DNA of 32,161 nucleotides from Burkholderiales bacterium Ga0074133 (GCA_001464865.1 LNEG01000159.1:1-32161); one strand, 5' to 3'. Shown: positions 8,007 to 16,005, numbered from the stretch's first letter. The notes: generated by a model not told the origin, from the letters alone. Program-made: numbers and translations.

Positions 8007-9056
8007 ATGCCGCCGCCCGCCCAGCCTCTGCCCTCCACAGCCTTCGCCACCACCCAGTCGTCCTTCGAGGACCGCTTTGAAGCCTGGCGCAGCGGCATCT
8101 CCGTTCTTTTCGATGTGGCCCCGCTGGCGCAGGGCGACCCGCTGGACGGGTTCCATGCCCAGGTGAATGCGGTGCACCTGGGCCAGCTGCTGCTGGGCGA
8201 CCTGCGCTTTGGCGCCCAGCGCTTTGCGCGCAGCCAGGCACGTGCCGCGCACGACGGGCTGGATCACTACCTGGTGCAGTGGTATCGCGATGGCGGCTTC
8301 ATCGGCCAGCACAGCGACCGGGACGACCTGCTCGTGCGCGCGGGCGATGTGGTGGTGTTCGACATGGCCCGCACGCAGCACACCGTGGCCCAGAACTCGC
8401 GCGTGCTGTCCCTGATCGTGCCGCGCGCGCTGGGCGACGAGGCCTTCGCGGGGGCCACCAACCCCCATGGCACGGTGCTGCGGTCAGACAACATCTTCGG
8501 CGGCCTGCTGGCGGACCACCTGGGCGCGCTGCACCGGCGCCTGCCCACCATCGGCATGGACCAGGCCGACGACGTGGTGCGCGCCACCACCCACATGCTG
8601 GCCGCCTGCCTGCGCCCCAGCCAGCGCACGCTGGCCGAGGCCCGCGCGGAGGTGGAGGCCGTCACACTGGAGCGCATCCAGCGGCACATCGGCCGCCACC
8701 TGGGCGCGCCCCTCACACCCGACGCCCTGTGCCGCACCTTCGGCATCTCGCGCCACCGGCTTTACCGGCTCTTCGAGCCGCTGGGCGGCGTGACGCGCTA
8801 CGTGCAGCAGCGCCGCCTGCAGCGCGCGTTTCAAACCCTGTCTGATGCCGCCTACCGGCACCTGCGCGTGGCGGATGTGGCCACTCGCCTGGGCTTTGCC
8901 AGCGAGGCCCACTTCAGCCGCGCCTTCCGCGCCACCTTCGGCCATACGCCCAGCGACGTGCGTGCCGCAGCCGAAGCTGCCCGCAACATCAGCTACGGCC
9001 TGGCCACCGGCAGCGCCGTGACGGTCGAGTACGCAGACTGGCTCCTCGGGCTCTGA
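8007..9056 (+). CDS. AraC family transcriptional regulator (AraC_binding_2-like sensor domain)
   Basis: A 349-aa regulator. The N-terminal two thirds resemble the AraC_binding_2 type of sensor domain (FEDRFEAWRSGISVLFDV near the start, then HYLVQWYRDGG and GDVVVFDM). The C-terminal 100 residues are the AraC DNA-binding domain with two helix-turn-helices (LCRTFGISRHRLYRLFEPLGG, then VADVATRLGFASEAHFSRAFRATFGHTPSDVR). I chose ATG 8007; ATG 7971 and TTG 7944 are in frame upstream, and none has a clear ribosome site. It follows the BLUF gene on the same strand. Its ligand and targets are unknown. It stands just ahead of the exported-protein island, so control of that island is possible but unproven. 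Confidence 0.88.
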   Translation: MPPPAQPLPSTAFATTQSSFEDRFEAWRSGISVLFDVAPLAQGDPLDGFHAQVNAVHLGQLLLGDLRFGAQRFARSQARAAHDGLDHYLVQWYRDGGFIGQHSDRDDLLVRAGDVVVFDMARTQHTVAQNSRVLSLIVPRALGDEAFAGATNPHGTVLRSDNIFGGLLADHLGALHRRLPTIGMDQADDVVRATTHMLAACLRPSQRTLAEARAEVEAVTLERIQRHIGRHLGAPLTPDALCRTFGISRHRLYRLFEPLGGVTRYVQQRRLQRAFQTLSDAAYRHLRVADVATRLGFASEAHFSRAFRATFGHTPSDVRAAAEAARNISYGLATGSAVTVEYADWLLGL

Positions 9057-9092
9057 GCGCCGATATCCCCTGACGCCTCGCACGGGGCGTGC

Positions 9093-9140
9093 GCGAACGC
9101 ACAGTCAAGCGCCCCGCAAACGTCCGGTCAAGCCGCAGGG
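9093..9140 (+). promoter_or_regulatory. Island upstream element, copy 1
   Basis: A 48-bp stretch identical at 41 of 48 ungapped positions to 13529-13576. Both precede an exported-protein gene. It contains a direct repeat, CAGTCAAGC (9102-9110) and CGGTCAAGC (9125-9133), spaced 23 bp start to start, about two helical turns, as expected for a regulator that binds one face of the DNA. It ends about 155 bp before the start codon of the cadherin-like gene. Function is inferred from conservation only. Confidence 0.5.
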
Positions 9141-9295
9141 CCGCTCGGCCTGCAAGATCGTCGGCAGCGCACTTCCACCTGCCTCAGATGCTTCCCAACA
9201 GATCGCTGTCAACGCTTGCCAGATGAGCGCTGGGGCGTTTTTCATGTGCAACGCCTGCACCGTGGAGGTCTCATCCCACCACCGACCCAGGCCCC

Positions 9296-12200
9296 ATGAA
9301 AACCACTGCGTACACCCGCCCTTCGGCGCCCCTTTGCAACAACGCGGCGACAACACACGGCGGGCGGCGCACACGGCCCCGCTGGCGGGCATGGCTGGCC
9401 GCCGGACTGCTGGCATGCGCGGCGGGTGTGGCCGTGGCGGAAGACGGTGAGCCGGGGTTCTCCAACTACGCGCAACTGGCGTCCATCTCGGTGGGCGGTG
9501 TGGCCGCCAGCTTCCCCGTGGGGCTGGAGGACGACCCGCTGCACATCACGGTGCCGCCCATCCAGATCGGACACTGCGCCCCGCAGGTCATCACCATGAC
9601 CGCCTGGGACCCCAGCGGACGGTGGCATGAGGTGAGTGCACTGGGGCAACGCTTCTACCTGAATGACGACACGCCCACCCGATCCCTGAGCGCAGCCCCG
9701 CTGGCCTTTGGCACCAACGTGGTGGACATCGACGTCCGCCGTGCCGTCTCTGCCGGCCTCTGGGCCATGGCCAGGTACACGCTCACCATCGAACGCTCCG
9801 GCCCTGGCACCGATGCCGGGCTGGCGGGCATGGCCCTGTCCTCCGGCACGCTCACGCCTGCGTTCGATCCCGCCATCACCAGCTACAGCGCCACGGTGGA
9901 CCTGCCTTCGGTGGCCATAGCCGCCACGGCGGCAGATTGCCCGGCGATCACTGTCAATGGCCAGCCGGTGGCCAGCGGTGGCGCAGCGCAGGTGCCGCTG
10001 GCCCTGGGGCCGAACACGGTGTCGGTGCAGTCCACGGCTCAGGATGGCACCACGCGCACCTTCACGCTGGCGATCACGCGCATCGCCAATGCCAACGCGA
10101 GCCTGCAAGGCCTCACCCTGTCTGCGGGCACGCTGAACCCGGGCTTTGATGGCGCCGTGACGCGCTACAACGCCGCCGTGCCCTACTTGGCCTCGGTGGC
10201 CGTGACACCCACGCCGGCCGCGCCGACCGCCACGCTCACCGTCAATGGCGCTCCTGCCACCGCAGGCGCACCACAGTCCGTGGCGCTGCAGGCGGGCACC
10301 ACGGCCATCACGGTGGGCGTGACGTCGGAAGACGGCACAGCGACGCGCGCATACACGGTGGACGTTACCCGCGCCGGGCCCAGCACCGACGCCCGCCTCT
10401 CGGCGCTGGCCCTGTCGGCTGGCGTGCTGAGCCCGGCATTCGACCCGGCGGTGCTGGCGTATTCCGCCCTGGTGGGCCATGCGACGAACGCGATCCATGT
10501 GGTGCCGACGCTGGCCTCCGGCGATGCCACGTTGGCGGTGAACGGCACACCCGCCCTGTCCGGCAACGCCGTGCGCATACCGCTGGCACCGGGGCTCAAC
10601 ACCATCGCCGTGCAGGCCACGGCGCAGGACGGCACCACGCAACAGACGTACACGCTGCGCGTGACCCGCGCCGGTGCGGTCAACAGCGCGCGGCTGCAGG
10701 CTCTGTCGCTCTCCAGCGGCACGCCCTGGCCGCCGGTGCACCCCGCCACGCTTGCCTACACGGCGCGCGTGGCCAGCACCACGGCCGCCATCACGCTCAC
10801 ACCCACACCGGAAGACGCCACGGCCAGCCTCCTCATCCATGGCAGCCCGGTCGCGCCCGGCGCGGCCTCGGCGCCGATCCCCGTGCAGCCGGGGCACAAC
10901 ACCATCACCCTCCAGATCATCAGCACCGATGGCCAGCAAACCGCCAGCTACTCGCTGGATGTGCTGCGCGGCAACGCCGACGCCACGCTGGCAAGCCTGT
11001 CGCTGTCGGACGGCAGCCTGGGCCCCGCGTTCGACCCGGCCGTACTCGTTTACAGCGCCAGCGTGCCCTTTGTCATGACCTCGGTGCGGGTGGGCCTGAC
11101 GCTGCCGGATGCCGAGGCCACCGCCCGCGTGGGCAAGCGGGTGCTGCGCAGCGGCCACGCGGCGGCCGTGGCACTGGCACCCGGGCTCAACACGGTGCCG
11201 GTGCAGGTCACCTCCAGCGACGGTACGGTGATGCGTACCTACCTGCTGCGCATCACCCGCGAGGCGGCCCGGGCGGTGTCGCTGTCGGGCAACCCGGCGC
11301 AATTCGGCCCGCCGCAAAGCCTGGCGCTGTCCGGCGACTTCGTGGCGGCGATAGCGGCCGACGACCTGGACGGCGACGGACGCCCGGATGCGCTGGCGAG
11401 GGACTACACGCGGCCAGAACTGGCCCTGCTGCGGGGGCGGGGGGACGGTAGTCTGGACGCAGCGCATTGGCTGCCCCCGGGCATCAGCGGAGCGCGGCGC
11501 CTGGCGGTAGGCGATGTCCATGGCGATGGCTGGCCCGACGTGCTCAACGTAGGCAACGCACAGACCCTGCTGACCACGGGAACCGGCGCAGGCCTGGGCA
11601 GTGCCGGGTTTGCCGCGCAGCCGGTGGCACTGCAGGAGGGACTGGCAAACGATCCCCCGTCGGTGCTGCTGGACGTCGACGGCGACGACCGCGACGACAT
11701 CGTCTCGGCCGAATGGACGCAGGGCGTGGTGGTCCTGCGCAGCCTGGGCGACAGCCACTTTGCGGCGGCGCAGGCGGCGGGCACGGTCAGCCAGGTCCGG
11801 CACGTGGTGGGGCAGGACGTCGATGGCGACGGGCGGATGGATTTGCTGCTCGCCAACGAGGCCGGTACGCTGCAGCTGCTGCCCGGAGCGGGCGGGGGCA
11901 CTTTTGGCGTCCCCCAGGATGTGCCGCTGGGCACAACAGGGCAGTTCAGGCTGTACGCCTCGCCGCGCATGGCGGATGTGGACGGTGACGGGCGGGCCGA
12001 CCTGATCGCGGCGGCCCAGTCCGACAACGCCAGCGTGGTGTTCATACTCAAAGGCTTGCCGGGCGGCGGTTTCGGCCGGCCCGTCCGCCTTGCGAGTGGC
12101 TGGCCAACCTTTGTCGGCCAGGAGTTGCCGATAGACCTGGCCGTAGACGACTTCAACGGCGACGGCCGCCCCGACATCGCCGTGCTCAACAGCAACGGTG

Positions 12201-13066
12201 GTTACTACAACGTCACGATCCTGGCAGGCCAGGGTGACGGCAGCTTCGCGGTATCGGTGCGGCATCGGGTGCCATGGCTGCCCGGCCACATGGCCGTGGC
12301 CGACTTCAATGGCGACGGCAAGCCGGACCTGTTGCTGGACGCATCCGTGAGCCAGGGCGGCGGCCTGAAAGTGGTCACAAACACCTCACCCGACCTGGCC
12401 CAGGTGGTTCCCTCCACCGGCACCCTGACGCCCGCGTTTTCGGGAGATGTGACCGAATACACGCTGTACATGCCGCAGGGGGGCCCGGCGCTGACCCTCA
12501 CACCCTGGCTGGCCTTCGGCACGGCCACGGTGCGCGTCGGCGGGGCGCCAGTGGCCAGTGGCAGCGCCTCGGCCCCCATCAACGTGCCGTCCGGGGGCAG
12601 CGTGCCCATCACGGTGGAAGTGCAGGCGCGCGACGGCAGTACGCGCACGTACACGATCCACGCCACGCGCGCCGTGGCCGTCACCGCCACAGCCAACCCG
12701 GCAGCAGGCGGCACCGCAGCCTGCTCGCCCAGCCCGGTGACACGCGGCAGCAGCGCCACCTGCACTGCCACAGCCAGCGCGGGCTACCGGTTCACCGGCT
12801 GGACCGGCGCGTGCGCGGGCCAGGGGACGCCCTGCCACCTGATCGACGTGCAGTCGGCACAGGCTTCCGTGGCACTCTTTGCGCAGGAGCAGACGCTGGC
12901 GATCCCTGAAGGCCCTCAGGCCAACCAGCCCCTGCTGCTGACGCTGCAGGCGCTCAACGGCTGGCGGGTGGCGGCAGCCAGCACACACGCCATCGCCAAC
13001 GCCAACGTCCTGCTCCCCGGCGGAGTCACGCTTCCATACGGCCTGGTGTACCTGCGCCTCGAGTAG
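9296..13066 (+). CDS. Exported cadherin-like / FG-GAP propeller protein, ended by an in-frame TAG
   Basis: A 1256-aa predicted adhesin-like exported protein. Residues 1-48 look like a signal peptide (RRTRPRWRAWLAAGLLACAAGVAVA). Five tandem cadherin-like beta-sandwich repeats (about 176-660) each start like LxxLxLSxGxLxPAFDPAxxxYxA and end like TxQDGTTxTYTLxxTR. Next come seven DxxGDGxxD calcium-loop motifs (691-1011), which predict a seven-bladed FG-GAP/VCBS propeller. A sixth cadherin-like repeat (about 1034-1128) and a Cys-containing GYRFTGWTGAC bacterial repeat follow. The frame stops at TAG 13064-13066 within what looks like a choice-of-anchor U domain, and the same frame continues at 13067-13450 with the rest of that domain and an IPTL sorting tail. 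The intact gene was probably 9296-13450. As written, the product would be secreted without its anchor. Confidence 0.85.
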   Translation: MKTTAYTRPSAPLCNNAATTHGGRRTRPRWRAWLAAGLLACAAGVAVAEDGEPGFSNYAQLASISVGGVAASFPVGLEDDPLHITVPPIQIGHCAPQVITMTAWDPSGRWHEVSALGQRFYLNDDTPTRSLSAAPLAFGTNVVDIDVRRAVSAGLWAMARYTLTIERSGPGTDAGLAGMALSSGTLTPAFDPAITSYSATVDLPSVAIAATAADCPAITVNGQPVASGGAAQVPLALGPNTVSVQSTAQDGTTRTFTLAITRIANANASLQGLTLSAGTLNPGFDGAVTRYNAAVPYLASVAVTPTPAAPTATLTVNGAPATAGAPQSVALQAGTTAITVGVTSEDGTATRAYTVDVTRAGPSTDARLSALALSAGVLSPAFDPAVLAYSALVGHATNAIHVVPTLASGDATLAVNGTPALSGNAVRIPLAPGLNTIAVQATAQDGTTQQTYTLRVTRAGAVNSARLQALSLSSGTPWPPVHPATLAYTARVASTTAAITLTPTPEDATASLLIHGSPVAPGAASAPIPVQPGHNTITLQIISTDGQQTASYSLDVLRGNADATLASLSLSDGSLGPAFDPAVLVYSASVPFVMTSVRVGLTLPDAEATARVGKRVLRSGHAAAVALAPGLNTVPVQVTSSDGTVMRTYLLRITREAARAVSLSGNPAQFGPPQSLALSGDFVAAIAADDLDGDGRPDALARDYTRPELALLRGRGDGSLDAAHWLPPGISGARRLAVGDVHGDGWPDVLNVGNAQTLLTTGTGAGLGSAGFAAQPVALQEGLANDPPSVLLDVDGDDRDDIVSAEWTQGVVVLRSLGDSHFAAAQAAGTVSQVRHVVGQDVDGDGRMDLLLANEAGTLQLLPGAGGGTFGVPQDVPLGTTGQFRLYASPRMADVDGDGRADLIAAAQSDNASVVFILKGLPGGGFGRPVRLASGWPTFVGQELPIDLAVDDFNGDGRPDIAVLNSNGGYYNVTILAGQGDGSFAVSVRHRVPWLPGHMAVADFNGDGKPDLLLDASVSQGGGLKVVTNTSPDLAQVVPSTGTLTPAFSGDVTEYTLYMPQGGPALTLTPWLAFGTATVRVGGAPVASGSASAPINVPSGGSVPITVEVQARDGSTRTYTIHATRAVAVTATANPAAGGTAACSPSPVTRGSSATCTATASAGYRFTGWTGACAGQGTPCHLIDVQSAQASVALFAQEQTLAIPEGPQANQPLLLTLQALNGWRVAAASTHAIANANVLLPGGVTLPYGLVYLRLE

Positions 13067-13069
13067 GGC

Positions 13070-13450
13070 GTGCAGGGCTCCCGGGCCACCGTGGTACTGA
13101 CCTACCCGCAGCCCCTGCCGCAGGGCGCGGTCTACTACAAGTTCGGCCGCACGGCAGACAACGCCCAGCAACACTGGTACCCGTTCTCCGGCGCGCGCAT
13201 CAGCGGCAACACGGTGACCCTGACGCTGGAAGACGGCGGCGCAGGCGATGACGACCTGACGCAGAACAGCGTGATCCACGATCCCGGCGGCGTGGCGCTG
13301 CTTGCGCCGCTGCCCCCTGGCCCCGCTTCCGCCACGGCCATCCCCACCCTGCAGAACTGGGCCCTGTGGTTGCTGTCGCTGCTGGCCATCCTGGTGGTAT
13401 GGCCCTGGTGGCGCGGCCCCAAGGCCAGATCGGCATCCAGCCCAGGTTGA
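13070..13450 (+). CDS. Detached anchor-U / IPTL-CTERM tail, in frame with the preceding gene
   Basis: A 126-aa frame that continues the preceding gene after its TAG (TAG, one GGC codon, then GTG at 13070). It holds the second half of a choice-of-anchor U-like domain (YYKFGRTADN, WYPFSGARISGNTVTLTLEDGG, GDDDLTQNSVIHDPGGVALL). It ends in a sorting tail: IPTLQNW, a hydrophobic helix and basic residues. Known biology: IPTL-CTERM tails are thought to be cut by exosortase H in betaproteobacteria. It has no signal peptide, so alone it could not be exported. It is best read as the 3' part of a gene broken by a nonsense mutation, unless readthrough or restart at GTG 13070 makes it, or the TAG is a sequencing error. 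Confidence 0.75.
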   Translation: MQGSRATVVLTYPQPLPQGAVYYKFGRTADNAQQHWYPFSGARISGNTVTLTLEDGGAGDDDLTQNSVIHDPGGVALLAPLPPGPASATAIPTLQNWALWLLSLLAILVVWPWWRGPKARSASSPG

Positions 13451-13463
13451 ATCAGCACTGGCC

Positions 13464-13490
13464 GCTATCAACCCAATAGCAACCAGAGCC
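13464..13490 (+). repeat. Dispersed repeat, partial copy D
   Basis: It carries the core GCTAT-N6-AATAGCAA in exactly the spacing of copy A, followed by a similar CAGAGCC. It lies just after the IPTL tail. Confidence 0.4.
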
Positions 13491-13495
13491 CTCCA

Positions 13496-13515
13496 CGCAA
13501 GCGGGATGGCTTGCG
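13496..13515 (+). terminator. Perfect 7-bp hairpin after the IPTL tail
   Basis: CGCAAGC and GCTTGCG flank a 6-nt loop, starting 46 nt after the stop codon. There is no T-run, so it may stabilise the transcript or act as a weak terminator, or be part of the upstream element that begins at 13529. Confidence 0.3.
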
Positions 13516-13528
13516 CCACGGGCGCTTG

Positions 13529-13576
13529 GCGAACGCTCAGTCAAGCACCAGGCAAACACCCGGTCAAGCCGCCGGG
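13529..13576 (+). promoter_or_regulatory. Island upstream element, copy 2
   Basis: Matches 9093-9140 at 41 of 48 positions and keeps the CAGTCAAGC (13538-13546) and CGGTCAAGC (13561-13569) direct repeat at the same 23-bp spacing. It lies about 110 bp before the GTG start of the next exported-protein gene. A short C-rich leader with an ACCGAYCCAGRCCCC match precedes both start codons. Confidence 0.5.
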
Positions 13577-13687
13577 GTGCCTCGCGCACACCATTGCGCC
13601 ATGGCCCGCGGGCACGCTGGACTCTTCGGCGGCCACCGGAAAAAGGAGCTGGCCGCGCTCCATCCCCCACCGATCCAGACCCCTTCC

Positions 13688-14488
13688 GTGGCCCACACAA
13701 GCTACCGTCCCGAACCCGCTGCTGCATGCCCGCAGGGCACGCCCCCAGCGCTGCGCGCTGCGCTGGCAGCGTTGCTGCTGGCCACCGCGCCATCTGCACA
13801 ATCCGCCGCTTTCAGCGTGGGCGCCGGGGGCGGGGCGTACCACGGCACCATCGACCTGGGCTGCGACGACCTGGAAGTCAATGGACCGCTGGATGCTGCC
13901 GGCGCCACCTTCACCGGCGTGGGCCACGTCCGCATCGGCGCAGCAGGCTCCATCGCGGCAGCAGGTGCACGCATCGAGCTGGGTGCGGGCTGGCACAACG
14001 CGGCGGGCCCGGGTGGCCTCAGCGGGGCGGGCAGCACCGTGGCCCTCGTGAACCGCTGCAGCAACGGCGGCACGACCGACATCACGGGCAGCACCACCTT
14101 TTCCAACCTGAGTGCCGCGCAGGCCGGCCAGACGATTCGTCTGGCAGCGGGGAGCGAGCAGCAGGTCAACGGCACGCTCACCCTGGGCGACGTGGCACTG
14201 CAGGGCCAGGCCGGCACCGCGTTCCTCACGCTGCGGCCGGGTGGCGTTCAGCAGCTCGGGACCGTGACCGTGGCAGGCGTCGATGCCTCGCGCGGGCAGC
14301 GGCTGTCCCCCTCTGGCCAGAACGGGCCCGGGGGCGGCAGCGCGCCAGGCTGGTTTGCACCTCCATCCGCCCAGACCGTTGTGGCGGTGCCCACGGTGGG
14401 CGAATGGGGCGTGGTGCTGCTTTCGGCGCTGGCAGGCCTGCTGGGCGCACGCCAGCTGCGGCATCGCCACCACGCGCGCGTCCGGTAG
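13688..14488 (+). CDS. Exported protein with VPTVGEWG (IPTL-CTERM type) sorting tail
   Basis: A 266-aa exported protein of unknown function. A signal peptide sits at about residues 18-40 ([21 protein letters not shown]). The body is Gly/Ala-rich with short beta-strand-like repeats ([38 protein letters not shown]), suggesting a beta-solenoid, with two Cys (DLGCDD, NRCSNGG). The tail is a sorting signal: VPTVGEWG, a hydrophobic helix and [13 protein letters not shown] start at GTG 13688 because the DNA before it resembles the leader of the cadherin-like gene; ATG 13601 and TTG 13511 are in frame upstream, and none has a ribosome site. It lies between the split propeller gene and the collagen-like gene on the same strand. 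Export and anchoring by exosortase H is inferred from the tail. Confidence 0.78.
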   Translation: MAHTSYRPEPAAACPQGTPPALRAALAALLLATAPSAQSAAFSVGAGGGAYHGTIDLGCDDLEVNGPLDAAGATFTGVGHVRIGAAGSIAAAGARIELGAGWHNAAGPGGLSGAGSTVALVNRCSNGGTTDITGSTTFSNLSAAQAGQTIRLAAGSEQQVNGTLTLGDVALQGQAGTAFLTLRPGGVQQLGTVTVAGVDASRGQRLSPSGQNGPGGGSAPGWFAPPSAQTVVAVPTVGEWGVVLLSALAGLLGARQLRHRHHARVR

Positions 14489-14540
14489 GCCCGCTTCCAC
14501 AGTGACCCATTCACAGCAGCGACCCATTCGCCATCGATCC

Positions 14541-15284
14541 ATGCCCAACATGAAGCCCCATCTCCTTTGCGCAGCAGCCTGGATGGCCGCAGGCGCTGCA
14601 TCCGCACAAGTCACCCTGTCGGGCGCCGGTGGCGTGGTCATCCAGACACCCGGGACCGGGCAGACCATTTCCAGGTTCGGCAACGACGGCAAGGTCACCC
14701 TGCCCCAGCTTGGGGGGGCCGGTTTTGTGCGCGCGGATGCGCAGGGCGTGCTTTCAGTGGACGCCACCGGGCCGGTGGGCCCCGCCGGGCCCCAGGGCCC
14801 CAAGGGCGACGCTGGCAGCAACGGTGCCACGGGCCCGCAAGGACCGACAGGCCCCGCGGGCCCCCAGGGCGACGCAGGACCACAAGGGCCGGCAGGGCCT
14901 GCCGGTTCTGCAGGACCCACCGGGCCCACCGGGCCTGCGGGCACCGTGGCAGGTGTGAGCTTCCTGCGCCATGGCTGCTTCAAGGTTCAGGACCCACTGT
15001 CGAACACGCTCGCGCCCGCCACCATCGCAAGTGGCACCGGGTACACGGTCAACCCTGCCTACGGCGGGGGGCAGACGCGAACGTATTTCATCTTCTTCAC
15101 CGAGCCTGCGGCCGGCAAGGATCTCACGGTGCTGATGGACATACGCGCCGGCAGCACGGGCCGCGGCATGGCCGCCACGTCGACCACCACGACACCCCAC
15201 ATTGACGTGCTGATCACCGTGGACGTGAGCCACAACATCAACGCGGGCGAAGAGCTACGCGTCTGTTTCTCGGCGTTGCGCTGA
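14541..15284 (+). CDS. Exported collagen-like (Gly-X-Y) protein
   Basis: A 247-aa predicted secreted protein. Residues 1-23 are a signal peptide ([20 protein letters not shown] after a short MPN). A 50-residue beta-rich stretch leads to 19-20 uninterrupted Gly-X-Y triplets ([16 protein letters not shown] through [10 protein letters not shown]), enough in principle for a short triple helix. A C-terminal globular domain of about 110 residues follows ([12 protein letters not shown] to [11 protein letters not shown]), with two Cys that could pair; I do not recognise it, but such domains often trimerise collagen-like stalks. There is no sorting tail, so it is probably secreted or surface-bound by other means. 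ATG 14550 is an alternative start. A long hairpin overlaps the stop codon. Confidence 0.85.
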   Translation: MPNMKPHLLCAAAWMAAGAASAQVTLSGAGGVVIQTPGTGQTISRFGNDGKVTLPQLGGAGFVRADAQGVLSVDATGPVGPAGPQGPKGDAGSNGATGPQGPTGPAGPQGDAGPQGPAGPAGSAGPTGPTGPAGTVAGVSFLRHGCFKVQDPLSNTLAPATIASGTGYTVNPAYGGGQTRTYFIFFTEPAAGKDLTVLMDIRAGSTGRGMAATSTTTTPHIDVLITVDVSHNINAGEELRVCFSALR

Positions 15285-15320
15285 TGCGGCTCCCGGTCGC
15301 CGGACCCGGAGCCGCATCAG
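15281..15320 (+). terminator. 13-bp perfect hairpin overlapping the collagen-like stop codon
   Basis: CTGATGCGGCTCC (15281-15293) pairs with GGAGCCGCATCAG (15308-15320) around a 14-nt loop that holds a small CCGG/CCGG stem. The TGA stop at 15282-15284 is inside the stem. No T-run follows directly, though a T-rich stretch lies near 15391-15398. It could terminate, or protect the collagen mRNA from 3' decay. Confidence 0.55.
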
Positions 15321-15420
15321 CCGAACCACCCTCTCACCACGACTCCACCTTCGCAGCCACCAGCGCCCCACCGGAGAGCGCGAGGGGCATTTTTCTTTCA
15401 TCTTCCAAGGGAACGTTCCA

Positions 15421-16005
15421 ATGCAAAGCATCCACCTGTTTCGCCGTCGCACTTGTGCTGGCTTGCTGGCCATCAGCACACTGGCCCTGTCGGCGCCTGC
15501 ATGGGCGCAAGGGCAGCCCCCAGTGGGCGCGATCACGTATGCGGCCGCGCTGGCTGGCGCTGCGCAGCCAGTGCCTTCGCTGGCGCAGTGGGGCGTGGTG
15601 GTCCTGTCGCTGCTGATGGCACCGCTGGCCTGGCGCGTGGCCCGTGGCCGTCTGGCGTGCCTGGCGCTCGCCGCCAGCCCCGGGTTGCTGGCGGCCGCCA
15701 TGCTGATGGCCGCGTCGTGGAGCGGACAGGCCGAGGCCCAGCCCGTGGCGGACGATGTGCTGCTGGCCAGCCCTTCTGGCGGCACCACGGATATTCCATA
15801 CCAAGCGGCGCTGGATCTTGCCTGGACCGATTACATGTACCAATACCAGGTGCGCAACACCAGCGGGCAGAGCGTGCGCATCACCGGCATCACCTTCACC
15901 GCAGGCCACAACGACCGCGACCCGCGCGACCCGCCGCGCTGCACGGCGGGCCTGGTGCTCGCTGCCAGCGAAGGCTGCTACGTGCTGGTGTCCAAGCCAC
16001 GCTGA
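15421..16005 (+). CDS. Exported protein with mid-protein XrtH-type sorting signal ('midcut' type)
   Basis: A 194-aa protein of unusual plan. Residues 1-30 are a signal peptide (LLAISTLALSAPAWAQ). At 51-58 it has VPSLAQWG, followed by a hydrophobic helix and basic RVARGR: the layout of an IPTL-CTERM tail, but placed in the middle. A second hydrophobic segment (LACLALAASPGLLAAAMLMAAS) follows, ending AEAQ like a signal-peptidase site. A C-terminal domain of about 85 residues with two Cys (RCTAGLVLAASEGCYVLV) completes it. I recall an NCBI family called 'midcut-by-XrtH protein' with this layout; membership was not checked. An AAGGGA ribosome site 8 nt upstream supports the start. It is last in the island. 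Its role is unknown. Confidence 0.8.
   Translation: MQSIHLFRRRTCAGLLAISTLALSAPAWAQGQPPVGAITYAAALAGAAQPVPSLAQWGVVVLSLLMAPLAWRVARGRLACLALAASPGLLAAAMLMAASWSGQAEAQPVADDVLLASPSGGTTDIPYQAALDLAWTDYMYQYQVRNTSGQSVRITGITFTAGHNDRDPRDPPRCTAGLVLAASEGCYVLVSKPR

Noticed and set aside
9128..9155. TCAAG followed by a GCC-like block as a FliA (sigma-28) promoter
   Set aside because: The second copy of the element lacks any GCCGATA-like -10, so a flagellar sigma factor is not supported.
9242..12289. 1015-codon open frame on the minus strand
   Set aside because: It is antisense to the cadherin-like gene, rich in His/Arg/Gly with no recognisable domain; a side effect of GC-rich codon use.
13064..13066. TAG read as pyrrolysine
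   Set aside because: Nothing suggests the pyl machinery in such an organism, and the anchor domain needs no special residue at this site.
14772..14947. Periodic GC-rich repeats that could suggest a tandem array
   Set aside because: The period comes from Gly-X-Y codons of the collagen-like protein, not from an array with spacers.
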